Numbered from the stretch's first letter, positions 8,870-16,157 are shown. The stretch: 64,000 nucleotides of DNA from an uncultured Oscillospiraceae bacterium (GCA_934573735.1 CAKTMC010000001.1:364346-428345); one strand, 5' to 3'. A program made the numbers and translations. Notes: generated by a model from the sequence alone, not told the origin.

Positions 8870-8961
8870 TAAGCACCTCCTCAAGCTTCCGATTTCTCTG
8901 CCCCAAGCTTATCATAAAAATGTGAACTTATCTGCATTTTTCGCCGAAAACGGCGGGCGCT

Positions 8962-10755
8962 TCAGATGGCATATTGGCTGCTGTATAGCTCATAATAGAA
9001 GCCTCGGCGCTCAAGAAGCTCCTCATGCCGCCCCGTTTCGACTATCTGACCGTCGCGCAGGACAAGTATGAGGTCTGCGTCAACGATGGTGGACAGTCTG
9101 TGCGCGATAACAAAGCAGGTTCGATCGCGCATGAGCTTATCCATGGCCTTCTGGATGAGTATTTCGGTGCGGGTATCGACGTTTGAGGTCGCCTCATCGA
9201 GTATCAGCAGCCGGCGATCCGCCAGCAGCGCACGGGCGATGGTCAAAAGCTGCTTCTGCCCGCCGGAAATGCTCGCCGAGTCCTCGCTGACGATGCTGTC
9301 ATAGCCCTGCGGGAGCGTGCGGATAAAGTGATCGCAGTACGCCTCGTCACAGGCGGCGATTATCTCCTCGCGCGTCGCCTCGGGTCTGCCGTAGGCTACG
9401 TTATCCGCGACCGTGCCGCCGAACAGCCATGTATCCTGAAGCACCATGCCGAACAGTGCGCGCACATCGTCACGCGAAACGGCGGATATATCCTGCCCGT
9501 CAATGCTTATGCGTCCGCTGTCGATGTCGTAAAAGCGCATGAGAAGATTTACTATCGTGGTCTTGCCCGCGCCGGTCGGTCCGACTATGGCGACCTTCTG
9601 CCCGCGCTTAATGTCAATGCTCAGTCCACGGATAAGCGGAGTGTCCTTGCTGTACGAAAAGCAGACGTTTTCAAAGCTCACGTCGCCCTCGACCTCTGCC
9701 GGCATATGCCCGCTCTGCTGCGGCTCCTCCTCGGCATCCAGCAGCTCGAACACTCGCTTTGAGGCGGCCTTGGTGCGCTGGAGACTGCTCATGCCGTTTG
9801 CTATCTGCTCAAGCGGGGAGGAAAACTGCCGCGCAAACAGCAGCACCGTCACAACAACGCCTATGCTCACGCCGCTCTTGACGATGAGCACGCCGCCCAA
9901 AACGCAGATGCTTATATACGCCAGCGCATTGGTAAAGGCTATGCAGGGGCGCACGAGCGAGGCGAGAAAATCCGCCTTGGCCTCGGATTTTCTGTGTTCC
10001 GTGCAAATCGCGTGATGCTCCGCAATGCTTGCGCTCTCATAGTTATAGGCCTTTGTCGTCTGGTAATTTGTGAAGCTCTCCTCGACATGGGCAAAGCGCC
10101 GTCCGCCGATGGCAAGCATACTGTCAAAATGCTTTTCGCTCAGCGCGGCTATTCTCGCCGACAGCAGCACCGAGAGAGGCATAAAGATTATCACGACCAG
10201 CGCCAGCCGCCAGTCCTCCAGCAGCATCATCACGGCGATGGCGATTATCTGCAAAAAGCCCACCATCAGCGTGTCGATTATGTCATGGAGCGAGCCGCCC
10301 ATTATCGACACGTCCTCCGTCATGCGGTCAAGTATCTGACCGACCGGGGTTTTGTCTGCAAAGCTAACGGGGAGTCTGCTTATCTTGGCGGAGAGCTTGA
10401 TGCGCAGTCCGCAGCTATAATATCGGCTGACGGCGTTGTTGAGGATAAACATTTTAAGCCAGTTCATCAGACCTTGCAGCAGATATATCACCGCAAGCGC
10501 GATACAGCCCGGCAGCAGCGCCGCCGTCAGGCTCTCCCCGGTGAAGCTGCCCGCCCAGAAATCATACAAAAGCTGTATGCAGTCGCCCAAAATCTGCGGT
10601 GCGACGAGGGCGCAGGCTATCACGACAAGGCTTATTACGCAGGCAAGCGCCAGCCACTTATATATGGGGCGCGCCTCGCGGACAAGTCTCAGCAGCACGG
10701 CGCGGTCACTGCGGCGCTGCTCAGGCGTTTTTTTATTGGTTTTATTGCGCTTCAC
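8962..10755 (-). CDS. Heterodimeric ABC exporter subunit, catalytic-Glu half (BmrCD/LmrCD-like)
   Basis: 597-residue half-transporter: six membrane helices (about residues 30-330) and a nucleotide-binding domain. Walker A is GPTGAGKTT and Walker B LLILDEATSNVD has the catalytic Glu. The H-loop AHRLST is intact, but the signature is ISGGQ rather than LSGGQ. That pattern is what heterodimeric exporters show in the subunit that supplies the active Walker site. Its start overlaps the stop of its partner by 4 bp (ATGA), so the two are translationally coupled. The likely role is efflux of drugs, lipids or peptides; the substrate is unknown. Confidence 0.9.
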   Translation of the reverse strand: MKRNKTNKKTPEQRRSDRAVLLRLVREARPIYKWLALACVISLVVIACALVAPQILGDCIQLLYDFWAGSFTGESLTAALLPGCIALAVIYLLQGLMNWLKMFILNNAVSRYYSCGLRIKLSAKISRLPVSFADKTPVGQILDRMTEDVSIMGGSLHDIIDTLMVGFLQIIAIAVMMLLEDWRLALVVIIFMPLSVLLSARIAALSEKHFDSMLAIGGRRFAHVEESFTNYQTTKAYNYESASIAEHHAICTEHRKSEAKADFLASLVRPCIAFTNALAYISICVLGGVLIVKSGVSIGVVVTVLLFARQFSSPLEQIANGMSSLQRTKAASKRVFELLDAEEEPQQSGHMPAEVEGDVSFENVCFSYSKDTPLIRGLSIDIKRGQKVAIVGPTGAGKTTIVNLLMRFYDIDSGRISIDGQDISAVSRDDVRALFGMVLQDTWLFGGTVADNVAYGRPEATREEIIAACDEAYCDHFIRTLPQGYDSIVSEDSASISGGQKQLLTIARALLADRRLLILDEATSNVDTRTEILIQKAMDKLMRDRTCFVIAHRLSTIVDADLILVLRDGQIVETGRHEELLERRGFYYELYSSQYAI

Positions 10756-12476
10756 TTCGCCTCACCTCCGGTCTGGGAGACGTAAATCTCCCGGTAGATG
10801 CGGCAGCGCTCCAAAAGCTCCTCGTGCCGTCCCGCATCGACGAGCCGTCCGCCGTCCATGACGAATATGCAGTCGCTGCTCATGGCGGAGCTTATGCGCT
10901 GGGTGACGACTATCTGCGTCCGCCCGTTTATCTTTTCGCCGAGACGGGCGCGGAGTCTCGCCTCGGTCATGAAGTCGAGGGCGGAGAAGCTGTCGTCAAA
11001 TATAAATATCGGGGCGTTTTTCAATATGGCGCGCGCAATGCATATGCGCTGCTTTTGCCCGCCGGAGAGATTTTTGCCCGACTGCTCGAGCTGATGCTCC
11101 AGTCCCTCCGGAAGCGAGGCGACAAAGTCCGCCATCTGCGCTATTTCTACCGCCTCCGCAAGCTCCTCTTCGCCCGCGTCAGGCCGCCCCATCAAAAGAT
11201 TTTTCCTTATGCTGCCGGAGTATATCGCGGGGCGCTGAAGCACACAGCTTATGCCGGCGCGTATGCTCCTCCGGTTTATCGTCGCACTGTCGCGGCCGTC
11301 AAGGTATATCCTGCCCTCGCTCGGCAGACGAAAGCCCAGAAGCAGCTGCACTATCGTGGATTTGCCGCTGCCCGTGCCGCCGATTATCGCAATTTTATCA
11401 CCCGCGCTAATGTGCATACTGATGCCGTCCAGTGCGGGAGCGCTTGCCCCGGCGTAGCGGAAGCTGACGTTTTCAAATCGGATATCACCCTTGAGCTCAA
11501 GCTCCTCCTCGGGGTTCGGCTCGGCTATGCCCTCGGAGTTGAGCACCACGCCGATACGCCCCGCCGCGACCTTTGCGTGCGGGAGCATGACTATCGTAAA
11601 CGCCGCCATCACAACGCCGTTCATCGTCAGCGCGACATATTGTACTATCGCAAAAATATCGCCGCCGCTCACCGCGCTCACGCCGTTTTCCATGCGCCAT
11701 CCGCCTATCCACACGATGAGCACCGCCGCCATATTCATAAGCGCCATGGTCAGCGGGGAAATAAGCCCCATGCTGACGTTTGCGCGTATAATATTATCCG
11801 CCATGACGTGCGTTGCCTCGTCGATGCGCTTATGCTCGCGTGCCTCGCTGTTGAAGGCGCGGATAACGCGGATGCCGTGCAGACGCTCACGGACAATGTC
11901 GTTTTGCTTATCTATATAGCCGTCGGATATCTCCCACAGCGGTTCGATTTTTCTGCCCACCCGGATGACAACGACAAACACGAGCGGCACAAAGAGCAGC
12001 ATGACGAGCGCAAGCATAAGATCCTTGCGCAGCGCCAGCAGGACGCCGCCAAAAAACAGAACCGGTATCGTCACGATGCTGTTCGAGAGCATGGGCGCGA
12101 CCCATGATAAATTCCCGATATCGTGCGTGGCGCGGCTCAAAAGCGCAGATGAGCCGATGTCGCTGAACTCCTCAAAGCTCATGTTGTTGACCTTGGCAAA
12201 AACCGTCTCGCGCAGGTCGGCGCAAAAGCCCGCGACCACCTGTGCGCTGAGATAGGCGCTGCCCAGCACCGCGGCAAGGCTTATGAGTGCCACGATAAGC
12301 ATACGGGCGCAGCAGCGGAGTATGTAGGAAAGGTCGGCAAGATACACGCCCTTGTCGAGTATATCGCTCATAATGGTCGGCAGCAGCAGCTCACAGAAGG
12401 TACACAGTGCGCTGAGCAGCATTGCCGGAATAAGCAGCCTGCGATACGGCTTTAAAAATGCAAAAATTTTCTTCAT
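10752..12476 (-). CDS. Heterodimeric ABC exporter subunit, degenerate ATP-site half
   Basis: 574-residue half-transporter, first gene of the pair. Walker A GGTGSGKST and the signature NLSGGQKQR are canonical. Walker B reads FIFDDSFSALD, with Asp in place of the catalytic Glu, and the H-loop is TQRISS, with Gln in place of His. These two changes mark the degenerate half of an asymmetric exporter, complementary to the next gene. The start is ATG 12476 with AAGAGG upstream. Transcription appears to begin at 12710-12681 and must pass a leader terminator, so expression is probably controlled by attenuation. Confidence 0.9.
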   Translation of the reverse strand: MKKIFAFLKPYRRLLIPAMLLSALCTFCELLLPTIMSDILDKGVYLADLSYILRCCARMLIVALISLAAVLGSAYLSAQVVAGFCADLRETVFAKVNNMSFEEFSDIGSSALLSRATHDIGNLSWVAPMLSNSIVTIPVLFFGGVLLALRKDLMLALVMLLFVPLVFVVVIRVGRKIEPLWEISDGYIDKQNDIVRERLHGIRVIRAFNSEAREHKRIDEATHVMADNIIRANVSMGLISPLTMALMNMAAVLIVWIGGWRMENGVSAVSGGDIFAIVQYVALTMNGVVMAAFTIVMLPHAKVAAGRIGVVLNSEGIAEPNPEEELELKGDIRFENVSFRYAGASAPALDGISMHISAGDKIAIIGGTGSGKSTIVQLLLGFRLPSEGRIYLDGRDSATINRRSIRAGISCVLQRPAIYSGSIRKNLLMGRPDAGEEELAEAVEIAQMADFVASLPEGLEHQLEQSGKNLSGGQKQRICIARAILKNAPIFIFDDSFSALDFMTEARLRARLGEKINGRTQIVVTQRISSAMSSDCIFVMDGGRLVDAGRHEELLERCRIYREIYVSQTGGEAK

Positions 12477-12511
12477 ATATGTTTTTTCCTCTTAATCAAG
12501 GCTCAACGCGC

Positions 12512-12541
12512 AAAAAAGCCCGGAAGACTACGCTTCCGGGC
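12512..12541 (-). terminator. Leader intrinsic terminator before the ABC exporter
   Basis: Minus strand: a 9-bp perfect GC-rich stem (GCCCGGAAG / CTTCCGGGC), a 6-nt loop and then TTTTTT. It lies between the leader ORF and the exporter start, 35 bp before the first gene, so it acts within the transcription unit. Confidence 0.85.
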
Positions 12542-12570
12542 ATAAATTCGCAAAAATATGCAGGGCAGAT

Positions 12571-12636
12571 TTACGCGCAGAGCCGCCCGGATTCGGTATA
12601 TATACTATTCTTATTTCCTGCAAAGCTGATGATCAT
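12571..12636 (-). CDS. 21-residue leader peptide of the ABC exporter
   Basis: Short ORF with a strong Shine-Dalgarno (AAAGGAG, 8 nt before ATG 12636) and TAA stop at 12573-12571. It encodes a 21-residue peptide beginning MIISFAGNKN and ending SGRLCA. It starts about 40 nt after the predicted transcription start. Its last codons overlap the antiterminator strand, which is the reason to regard it as a regulatory leader rather than a chance ORF. It has no resemblance to a functional protein. Confidence 0.65.
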   Translation of the reverse strand: MIISFAGNKNSIYTESGRLCA

Positions 12637-12680
12637 TTCGGCAACTCCTTTCTTGTAATATAATTCTTTAAGACTTTATT

Positions 12681-12710
12681 AGATTAACACAGGCAGGCGT
12701 ATCTTGTCAA
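12681..12710 (-). promoter_or_regulatory. Promoter of the leader and ABC exporter operon
   Basis: Minus strand: consensus TTGACA (12710-12705), an 18-bp spacer and TAATCT (12686-12681). It lies just downstream of the phosphatase-barstar stop codon, so the exporter is an independent unit. Confidence 0.65.
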
Positions 12711-12726
12711 ATGCTTTTTGAGTGCA

Positions 12727-13434
12727 TTACTCGGTTTTTTGCGCCCTCCGTACCGGAAGCCCCGCCTCCTCAAAGGTCGCACAGAGCTTTTCGGCGTAGG
12801 TCTTCAGCTCGCCCTCCGGCATGATGAACACGAAGCGCCGCCCGCAGTGGGGTAGCGCCGTGAGCGTATCCCAGAGCGCGTCCAGATTTTCGCCGTACCA
12901 GTCCTGCCACTGCATCTTTTCACGCAGCTGCGCATATATCTCCTGCCGAGAGGAGCAATGCGAAAGGTCGAAAGTCACCTCCGGGGCGAGCGCGTCAAAA
13001 AGCCCGGTGCAGCCGGCGTAGATATCGTTCCACGCGGCGTCAAAATCCCCGGTGTACCATGGGTCTGCAACCTCGGCGTCCGGGCGGCCGCAGTACTCGG
13101 TAAGCTTGTGCAGCTTTCCGTCAGCGTCGCCGCCGCAGATACGGCGCATATTGCGGAGGTTTGCGTCGTCCATGCCGATGAGCAGGTCAAATTCGGCGTA
13201 ATCCGCCGCGCTCATGCGCCGTGCGGTCTTGCCCGCGCAGGAAATGCCGTGCTCGGCGAGCTTGCGCCGCGCCTGTGGGTAGACCGGGTTTCCGAGCTCC
13301 TCGCTGCTCGTCGCAGCCGAGGCGATATAAAAATCACGCTCCAAGCCCGCCGCCGAAACCAGCGACTTCATAACAAATTCCGCCATCGGACTGCGGCAAA
13401 TATTGCCGTGGCAAATAAACAGTATTTTTATCAT
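12727..13434 (-). CDS. Low-molecular-weight protein tyrosine phosphatase fused to barstar
   Basis: 235 residues in one frame. Residues 1-150 are a complete LMW-PTP: the P-loop CHGNICRS has nucleophile C8 and R14, and DPWY carries the general acid D124. Residues 152-235 match barstar, the barnase inhibitor. WYGENLDALWDTLT (179-192) is almost the barstar core sequence and keeps the two acidic residues (D185, D189) that correspond to the barnase-binding helix. Both halves look functional. The fusion could couple phosphotyrosine signalling to ribonuclease inhibition, or barstar may act only as a binding domain. No barnase-like gene is in the window. Transcription probably starts in the adjacent mobile element. 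Confidence 0.82.
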   Translation of the reverse strand: MIKILFICHGNICRSPMAEFVMKSLVSAAGLERDFYIASAATSSEELGNPVYPQARRKLAEHGISCAGKTARRMSAADYAEFDLLIGMDDANLRNMRRICGGDADGKLHKLTEYCGRPDAEVADPWYTGDFDAAWNDIYAGCTGLFDALAPEVTFDLSHCSSRQEIYAQLREKMQWQDWYGENLDALWDTLTALPHCGRRFVFIMPEGELKTYAEKLCATFEEAGLPVRRAQKTE

Positions 13435-13535
13435 AATCTCTATATTCCTCCATAAGCCTCGAAAACGCTGATATTACGGGGCAGGCTTTCGGATTGCCGT
13501 TCTTGTCCAGCACGATGAAGCCGCTGTAACCGTTT

Positions 13536-13565
13536 ATATTATCATATCATACCATCGCTTGACAA
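13536..13565 (-). promoter_or_regulatory. Hybrid promoter at the edge of the MITE-like element
   Basis: Minus strand: TTGTCA (13565-13560) lies inside the left terminal inverted repeat, and TAATAT (13541-13536) lies just outside it, 18 bp away. It points at the phosphatase-barstar gene and would give a leader of roughly 95 nt. Confidence 0.45.
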
Positions 13566-13570
13566 GGGCA
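13549..13570 (+). repeat. Left terminal inverted repeat
   Basis: Reads ATACCATCGCTTGACAAGG then GCA. It is the inverted partner of 13806-13827 with one mismatch (C versus T at the 15th base). Confidence 0.75.
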
Positions 13571-13805
13571 AACGCGGTTTTGACGGGAGGAAATGCGCTC
13601 ATACTTCGTCAAGCCCCTTGACAATACGGCAGTATTCCCTGCGGGTCTTTTCTCGTCTGAACACATTTCTGCTCCGACAAAACTGCTTCGCACCTGACGG
13701 CGATGGATTTTCGAGTGATTTTTGTTTTTTGAGATGCAGGCGGGCTGGCGCCCGCCAAGGCGAAAAGAGTAAAAAGCGCCGAAAAGGCGCGCTGTCAGGC
13801 GTGTC

Positions 13806-13827
13806 TGCCCTTATCAAGCGATGGTAT
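13806..13827 (-). repeat. Right terminal inverted repeat
   Basis: On the minus strand reads ATACCATCGCTTGATAAGG then GCA, matching the left repeat at 21 of 22 positions. Confidence 0.75.
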
Positions 13828-13913
13828 TCTCGGCACAACATCAACAACTCGCGCACGTTGTTTTCATTAATCATTGCCGTTATCGGCATATTTCACTGCT
13901 GATTTTTCCACAT

Positions 13914-13947
13914 AAAAAAATTCGGCACTCTGCCGGCGCAGAGTGCC
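13914..13947 (-). terminator. Intrinsic terminator of the ECF sigma operon
   Basis: Minus strand: a 10-bp stem (GGCACTCTGC / GCAGAGTGCC, 13947-13924), then GAA and a run of T (13920-13914), about 14 bp after the stop of the membrane partner gene. Confidence 0.85.
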
Positions 13948-13960
13948 TTTATAAATCGGT

Positions 13961-14581
13961 CTAAAAATCAAAGCCAAGCTCTTCCCTTGCCTTATCCAGC
14001 CACAGAGCGGAATTGCTGTCCGTGCGGGCTACATACCCGGCCGTCCAATCAGCCCCGGAGGGATGGAGATATTCAGCATAGCCGTAGTGCTCCGGCTCCG
14101 GTCCGTTTTTCCCGATTATCCAATAGTGCAGAACATCCTCGCTGTCAGTGAACTGATAGATAAAGGGCTGAGTCTCCGATATTTCATCCGTGATGTCAAT
14201 ATGCTCGTTATTGACGATAAAATACAGACGTCCATTTTCGATTCTTACGGGCTCTGTGAGATTGTCCGTGTGGACGCAGACATTTACTTCGAGGCCGCCG
14301 CCTGTCTTTTCTGCACGAATCTCGCTATTTCCTCCCCAGCCGTAAATCGTCCTCCCGGCAGAATATGCCGCAATGCCGAGAGACAGCAGCAGCGCGGCTG
14401 CCAGCGCCAGTGTAAGGGCTCGTTTTCTTACCGGATTTCGCGGTTTGGCTTGCGTATCGGTCTTTTCGATTTTCATTTTTGTCAGCTCCTTAATTTTCAT
14501 CTCGGAGACGACCTGCGTTTCCTCCATCGGAACAGAGCTGTCCTCATATCCGTTCAATAATTCGTGAATTCTGATTTCCAT
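13961..14581 (-). CDS. Membrane-anchored regulator of the ECF sigma factor (putative anti-sigma)
   Basis: 206 residues. A cytosolic N-terminal part of about 52 residues is rich in Lys/Glu. One membrane helix follows (residues about 54-70, LTLALAAALLLSLGIAAYSAG). The extracytoplasmic domain of about 135 residues has no recognised family. The gene follows the sigma factor by 15 bp, the usual sigma/anti-sigma order, and ends at a TAG codon and terminator. It lacks the zinc anti-sigma HxxxCxxC motif, so the anti-sigma role rests on position and topology. Confidence 0.6.
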   Translation of the reverse strand: MEIRIHELLNGYEDSSVPMEETQVVSEMKIKELTKMKIEKTDTQAKPRNPVRKRALTLALAAALLLSLGIAAYSAGRTIYGWGGNSEIRAEKTGGGLEVNVCVHTDNLTEPVRIENGRLYFIVNNEHIDITDEISETQPFIYQFTDSEDVLHYWIIGKNGPEPEHYGYAEYLHPSGADWTAGYVARTDSNSALWLDKAREELGFDF

Positions 14582-14596
14582 TTCAGCCGCCTCCTA

Positions 14597-15133
14597 TCAC
14601 GGTTCTAATCCGGTTAGATGCTGACGAAGCTTTTCCCTCCCGCGCCTGAGCCGGGTTTTTATCGTGGAGGGATTCATATTCATCTTCTCGGCAATCACGG
14701 ACACGCTTTGACAATAGTAATAATGCCGAAGAAATATCTCCTGATCCGGCTGCGTCATAGAGAGCACCGCCTCGCGTACCCGCCTGTCCCGCTCCTCCTG
14801 ATCCAGCTTTTCTATGATAGAGTCCTCCTCAAGACTCAAGACATCCTCGTCCAGAGGCAGCTCCCGAGTCCTTTCCCGCAGCTTTCGCAGGGCGAGGCTT
14901 CGCGCTACACGGCTCAAATAGCCCTTCAGGTTCAGGGGTAGAAGCTTTCCGGCGTTTTTCCAGAGAGTGACAAACACGTCGGCGGTGACCTCCTCCACGT
15001 CCTCGCGGCTCATACAGCCCTGAAGCACGCTGTTTACAACGGCTCCGACGTAATTGCCGTATTTTTCAATGAAGTCGTCTAAGGTCTGCGGCTCTCCTGC
15101 TTGCAGCTTTGCTAATGCCTTGGCATCGTTCAA
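14597..15133 (-). CDS. ECF-type RNA polymerase sigma factor
   Basis: 178 residues with sigma-70 region 2 (YGNYVGAVVNSVLQGCMSRE then DVEEVTADVFVTLWKN) and region 4 (DQEIFLRHYYYCQSVSVIAE then KMNMNPSTIKTRLRRGREKL), joined by an acidic linker. The start is probably TTG 15133, 7 nt after AGGTG; a GTG at 15142 overlaps that site. It is the first gene of a two-gene operon with a membrane partner and would respond to an envelope signal. No target promoter family can be deduced from this window. Confidence 0.88.
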   Translation of the reverse strand: MNDAKALAKLQAGEPQTLDDFIEKYGNYVGAVVNSVLQGCMSREDVEEVTADVFVTLWKNAGKLLPLNLKGYLSRVARSLALRKLRERTRELPLDEDVLSLEEDSIIEKLDQEERDRRVREAVLSMTQPDQEIFLRHYYYCQSVSVIAEKMNMNPSTIKTRLRRGREKLRQHLTGLEP

Positions 15134-15258
15134 GCATCTCACCTCGTTTCTTTTCTATCACGGCCGTTCACCTATAATAGTCCGCTTTCGGCTCAAATGG
15201 TTTCACTATATATCTTATTTTTATCTCTTTTTACTCGAGGGCAATATTTTTGCAGGTA

Positions 15259-15284
15259 TAAAAATCCGAGAACTTGTGTTCTCG
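15259..15284 (-). terminator. Intrinsic terminator of the DeoR gene
   Basis: Minus strand: a 7-bp stem CGAGAAC / GTTCTCG (15284-15267) with a 4-nt loop, followed by GATTTTTAT, about 50 bp after the deoR-type stop. Confidence 0.7.
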
Positions 15285-15336
15285 CGCAAATTCCCGGTTT
15301 TTTCATATTTCATTTGCCCTGCGGCATTTTTCCGTA

Positions 15337-16089
15337 CTACACCACGGTCACATGGGCAGAGCCTATATTCAGCTCCTCGGGCAGGGGGGCGTCGGTGATT
15401 ATATGATCCGCTTCTCCCAGCGGCATCAGCATATACGCGCCGTGCTTGAGAAACTTGCTCTTATCGCAGAGAAACACCTTCATATCCGCCTGACGCAGCA
15501 CACGGCGGCGCAGCGCGCTTGCGGGCGCACTGTAATCGGCTATCCATGAGCTTGAGGTTATCGCCGAGGAGGAGAAAAACATGATGTCAATGCCGAAATG
15601 CGTTATAAGCTCCTCCGCCTCATGCCCGTAAAAGCTCATCGTGTCATAGCTCGTCTCCCCGCCGAGGCATATTGTCGGGATGCGGTATTTTGCGGCAAGC
15701 TGCAAAACGGAGATGTTGTTGGTCACGACCGTGATATTCTTAAAGGCGCTCATCTGGTCGATGATGTGCAGCGTCGTCGTCGATTCGTCCAGAAACACCA
15801 TGCTGTTATCGCGCAGAAGCTTTGCCGCCGCCTTGTCGAGCTTGAGCTTTGCCTGCGAGTTCACGCCCATGCGAAAAACGGCGGGTCCCCCGTCCGTCTC
15901 GCTCAGCCGCTGCACCACGCCGCCGTGACTGCGCACCACAAGCCCGAGATCCTGCATCGTGTTCAGGTCGCGCCGCACCGTCGGCATGCTGACAAAAAGC
16001 TCCCGGCTCAGGCCTTCAACGCTTGCATAGCCCTTCTCCGACAATATTTTCATTATTTTTTCGTATCTTTCGTTTTTTATCGCCGCCAC
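15337..16089 (-). CDS. DeoR/GlpR family transcriptional regulator
   Basis: About 250 residues. An N-terminal winged helix (NERYEKIMKILSEKGYASVE, then SMPTVRRDLNTMQ) and a C-terminal DeoR sensor domain (FLDESTTTLHIID, ITVVTNNISVLQ, CLGGETSYDTMSFYG) that normally binds a phosphorylated sugar. I favour GTG 16089 as start because a good promoter (16156-16128) puts transcription start downstream of the TTG codons that would extend the frame. It is divergent from the HAD/AraM/ABC/AraD operon and is its likely repressor. The effector would be a phosphorylated intermediate. Confidence 0.85.
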   Translation of the reverse strand: MAAIKNERYEKIMKILSEKGYASVEGLSRELFVSMPTVRRDLNTMQDLGLVVRSHGGVVQRLSETDGGPAVFRMGVNSQAKLKLDKAAAKLLRDNSMVFLDESTTTLHIIDQMSAFKNITVVTNNISVLQLAAKYRIPTICLGGETSYDTMSFYGHEAEELITHFGIDIMFFSSSAITSSSWIADYSAPASALRRRVLRQADMKVFLCDKSKFLKHGAYMLMPLGEADHIITDAPLPEELNIGSAHVTVV

Positions 16090-16127
16090 CGCCTTTTTCG
16101 TTTTTGAGCGTTTTTGATTGTTTTTCA

Positions 16128-16156
16128 ATATTAGCGCCAAAACTTGAAAAAGTCAA
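16128..16156 (-). promoter_or_regulatory. Promoter of the DeoR gene
   Basis: Minus strand TTGACT (16156-16151), a 17-bp spacer and TAATAT (16133-16128). It overlaps, facing the other way, the promoter of the divergent operon. Confidence 0.65.
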
Positions 16157-16157
16157 G
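16143..16157. promoter_or_regulatory. Candidate operator between divergent promoters
   Basis: Inverted repeat CTTGA-AAAAG-TCAAG covers both -35 boxes, so a bound regulator would block both directions. A second palindrome, CTTGCGCAAG, is at 16249-16258. Assignment to the DeoR protein is inference. Confidence 0.4.

Larger units (their letters stand above)
12500..12636 (-). promoter_or_regulatory. Putative ribosome-mediated attenuator of the ABC exporter
   Basis: The transcript reads: leader ORF, intrinsic terminator, exporter genes. Codons 16-18 of the leader contain TCCGGGC (12591-12585), exactly complementary to the 5' arm of the terminator (GCCCGGA, 12541-12535), so an antiterminator can form. 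The next 11 leader bases (12584-12574) can pair in 10 of 11 positions with 12510-12500, just after the T-tract. That would enclose the terminator in the opposite conformation. By analogy with the bmrB leader of Bacillus subtilis bmrCD, a ribosome stalled early in the leader would free the antiterminator and switch the exporter on. The pairing is seen; the mechanism is inferred. Confidence 0.65.
13549..13827 (-). mobile_element. MITE-like element with 22-bp terminal inverted repeats
   Basis: About 279 bp bounded by inverted repeats that match in 21 of 22 positions (13549-13570 and 13806-13827). A TA lies at each end, consistent with a TA target duplication as in IS630/Tc1-mariner-derived MITEs. 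It has no transposase. The interior holds several hairpins (13608-13622 GTCAAG/CTTGAC; a GGCGGGC/GCCCGCC stem near 13740; a GCGCC/GGCGC stem near 13777). The reading frames through it have no protein character. The strand is arbitrary. Its class is inferred from structure only. Confidence 0.65.
13435..13889 (-). pseudogene. Small conserved-looking gene split by a MITE-like insertion
   Basis: Minus strand. The 5' part (from 13874 or 13889) encodes NENNVRELLMLCREY up to the element. Beyond the element, 13546-13440 encodes YDNINGYSGFIVLDKNGNP followed by KACPVISAFSRLMEEY. Removing the element at its TA target, plus one 5-bp TATGA duplication at the left junction, joins the two into one continuous frame through ...CREYDNINGYSG... 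That continuity is good evidence for a disrupted gene. The family is not recognised. The 3' end runs into the phosphatase gene, so its original stop is unclear. Confidence 0.5.

Noticed and set aside
13599..13902. Frames of about 95 codons on both strands in the 13.6-13.9 kb gap
   Set aside because: They run through the MITE-like element and its hairpins; only the parts outside the element look like protein, so they are treated as a broken gene plus insertion.
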